Source: Bacteroides sp.
Lineage (GTDB): Bacteria; Bacteroidota; Bacteroidia; Bacteroidales; SM23-62
Reading direction: 5' to 3'
DNA length: 7,460 nt
Assembly (NCBI GenBank): GCA_030589965.1
Contig: JAUUZM010000159.1
Span: 1 to 7,460, forward strand
Shown here: positions 5,643 to 7,460 of the stretch, piece by piece
Layout of the letters: the number at the start of each line of letters is the position of its first letter
Position numbering within the stretch: position 1 is the stretch's first letter
Notes under the pieces: generated by a model
What the model was told of the DNA's origin: nothing
Seen by the model: the letters and a program-made list of their open reading frames with translations, nothing else
Database searches by the model: none
Program-made: the position numbers and the translations under genes

Positions 5643-7460
5643 AGAACACCATCTTAAGATATTGCCTGTTAATGCTGATTATCCGGCTGGTCCCCATCCA
5701 GACTGCCACGGGGAATCCTTTCGGTGATCCCCAGGGTAAACCCTCGGAATTGTTACGCCAGTACATGTTGAATCATCCGAATGAAACCTTTGTGATTCAA
5801 ACGGACAGGGACCTCTATTTTTCAGGGACTGAACTATTGTTTTCTGTGTGGAGCCTGGACGACCAGATTCTTTGCCCATTCTCCTATAGCGGCATTGTAT
5901 ATGTTGAACTCATGGACAATAAGGGGAAATCCATGGAACAGCAAACTCTGAAACTATTTAACAGCAAGGCCTCCGGCAGGATCAGCCTGCCTGACAAGAT
6001 AGGCTCAGGGACCTTTTACCTCAGGGTATATTCAAACTTGCAGAGAAACTATGGTGAACATTTATTTGGAATTAAGATCATTCAAGTTATAAATCCCTCC
6101 AGGCCACCTGAATTGACTTTGACGGACAATCAAAGTAAATCCGTGGTTTCTGTGTTCCCCGAAGGACAAAGACTAATACGAGGAATCAGAAATAAACTCG
6201 TTATAAAAGCCACCTACCCTAATGGACTCTATACAGAGCTCAGGGAGGGATACCTGGTCAGACAGCCTGATGATACCATCGCAAAACTTGAATTTTTAGT
6301 TCCGGGAATGGGATACTGTTCATTTTATGCTGATACATCCTCCACTTATTTTCTGGATCTGCCAGGCATTGACAGAATCCCGCTTGAGATCCAGGACAAT
6401 GGACTTACTCTTAATATTCAGGAAGAAGGAAGCCAGCTTAAACTAAAAGTGCTGGGTCAGGATATATCTGAAAGAGAGAAGTATTACCTGATTGGGAAAA
6501 ACAGGGGACAGGTATTTTTTGAAAAAGTTCTTGAGCAGGGCATGAAAGAAGTGAATTTCCCCTATTCCTCACTTCCGGAAGGATTACTGGAATTCAGTAT
6601 TCTTAACAGTGATTTTGAAGAATACTGCCAGCGGCTATATTATCATGACGTAACCACAGAATCAACCTCCGCCGATCTTGTTCTCAAGAAATCATCCTTT
6701 AAAAAGGGGGAGACAATCGACATGGAAATCCTGCTACCGGAAGAACAGGAATTCGAGCTTCTTTCCCTGTCCATCAGAAAAGATTTGTTTATTAATAATA
6801 CGCTCAACCAGAATTTTAAATCTTGCACTGACCTGCATCCATATCTCAATGACTGGGATGAATTCGAACAATTAATCCCGGTTATTCCGAAAGATAGCCT
6901 GGCTGATCTGCTGGATGTTTATCTGATTACTCGAATTAGCAGCAGGTTTAAATGGAAGAATATTTTCCACAGTATGGTGGAGAAGTTGGATTTCATGCCT
7001 GAAGTTGATTCCAAGCATGTGACCGGATATGGATTCAACCCGGTAAACGGTATGAGAATCAGTGATGACAATCTGGTACTTTTTTTCGTAGGTAGGAAAG
7101 CTTCTATATTGAATTCAAGGACAGATATTGACGGAAGATTCAGTTTTGCATATCCTGTTAAGAAAACCGGGATGTCAGAATTTGTGATACAAGCCTTCGG
7201 ACATGAGGACAAAATGGAAATATCTTTAAACTGGCCTTTCCAACCCTCTTTCCAGAACTATCAACTGGATTTTTTCTATTTTGATACAAGCAGGTTTGAT
7301 GAATATGACAGAGCGTACCAACTATCATTGCTTGAAAAGATGTACAAGGATAAAAATGAACCCATCCCGGCAAATGAGGACCGGGGTATTGCCTTTTACG
7401 GTGTACCTGATTTTCATACACAACTGAAAGATTATGTGGCAATGAAAGACATGGAAGAGG
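5639..7460 (+). CDS. Large secreted protein with macroglobulin MG2-like domain (3' end outside window)
   Basis: The frame is open from ATG 5639 to the right edge: 607 codons, no stop. A signal peptide covers about 1-25 (hydrophobic CLLMLIIRLV, likely cleavage near TATG25|N). Residues about 50-153 resemble an alpha-2-macroglobulin MG2 domain: TFVIQTDRDLYFSGTELLF is the usual 'T-D-R-x-x-Y-x-x-G' entry strand, then SGIVYVELMDNKGK, and GSGTFYLRVYSNLQRNYGE at 122-140 is the typical exit. Residues about 460-530 resemble a carboxypeptidase-regulatory sandwich (GYGFNPVNGMRISDDNLVL, then TDIDGRFSF at 495-503). Near the edge, FYGVPDF (586-592) and LKDYVAMKDMEE (596-607) resemble the approach to a plug-like C-terminal domain in Bacteroidota proteins of this type, normally some 800-900 residues. 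No thioester motif is seen, so it is not a protease-trapping macroglobulin of classic type. The ATGA overlap with the DUF4249 gene marks it as part of the same operon. Function and partner are unknown. Confidence 0.85.
   Translation, partial: MKNTILRYCLLMLIIRLVPIQTATGNPFGDPQGKPSELLRQYMLNHPNETFVIQTDRDLYFSGTELLFSVWSLDDQILCPFSYSGIVYVELMDNKGKSMEQQTLKLFNSKASGRISLPDKIGSGTFYLRVYSNLQRNYGEHLFGIKIIQVINPSRPPELTLTDNQSKSVVSVFPEGQRLIRGIRNKLVIKATYPNGLYTELREGYLVRQPDDTIAKLEFLVPGMGYCSFYADTSSTYFLDLPGIDRIPLEIQDNGLTLNIQEEGSQLKLKVLGQDISEREKYYLIGKNRGQVFFEKVLEQGMKEVNFPYSSLPEGLLEFSILNSDFEEYCQRLYYHDVTTESTSADLVLKKSSFKKGETIDMEILLPEEQEFELLSLSIRKDLFINNTLNQNFKSCTDLHPYLNDWDEFEQLIPVIPKDSLADLLDVYLITRISSRFKWKNIFHSMVEKLDFMPEVDSKHVTGYGFNPVNGMRISDDNLVLFFVGRKASILNSRTDIDGRFSFAYPVKKTGMSEFVIQAFGHEDKMEISLNWPFQPSFQNYQLDFFYFDTSRFDEYDRAYQLSLLEKMYKDKNEPIPANEDRGIAFYGVPDFHTQLKDYVAMKDMEE

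Noticed and set aside
5533..5879. Short frames on both strands across the DUF4249/MG2 junction
   Set aside because: The region is fully explained by the end of the DUF4249 gene and the signal peptide and mature start of the MG2 gene in other frames.
445..7460. CRISPR array, tRNA or rRNA gene, insertion sequence ends
   Set aside because: No regularly spaced repeats, no cloverleaf-like or rRNA-like stretches, no transposase coding or terminal inverted repeats were seen.

Overview
The window looks like chromosomal DNA from a member of the Bacteroidota. The evidence is a SusC-like TonB-dependent receptor with N-terminal STN and carboxypeptidase-regulatory-like domains, a DUF4249 lipoprotein, a macroglobulin-like (MG2) secreted protein, and signal peptides ending in ...SAQ or ...YSQ. 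Shine-Dalgarno signals are mostly absent, which is also usual for this phylum. All convincing genes lie on the + strand. The genus cannot be read from the sequence.

Layout. Positions 1-101 hold the tail of an unidentified gene. Positions 115-444 encode a short single-stranded DNA-binding protein (ssb) whose normal start region appears damaged or missing. Positions 445-806 are a gap of about 360 bases with no convincing intact gene. It contains a strong 9-bp hairpin (572-592, extendable to 569-597), an 8-bp direct repeat, a short cysteine-containing open frame, and on the minus strand a short stretch that reads like a decayed PqqD-type protein.

From 807 to the right edge there is one tight run of four envelope genes: a secreted protein of unknown function (807-1619), a TonB-dependent receptor (1603-4377), a DUF4249 lipoprotein (4380-5642) and an MG2-type secreted protein (5639 to beyond 7460). 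The junctions are a 17-base overlap, a 2-base gap and a 4-base overlap, so the genes are almost certainly co-transcribed and probably translationally coupled.

Working model (inference). The receptor is the outer-membrane, TonB-energised channel. The DUF4249 lipoprotein is a partner that may play a SusD-like ligand-capture role. The MG2 protein and the first secreted protein are further envelope components of the same machine. No enzyme, transporter or regulator in the window reveals the substrate, so the operon is best described as an orphan uptake or envelope system. It is the most interesting content here.
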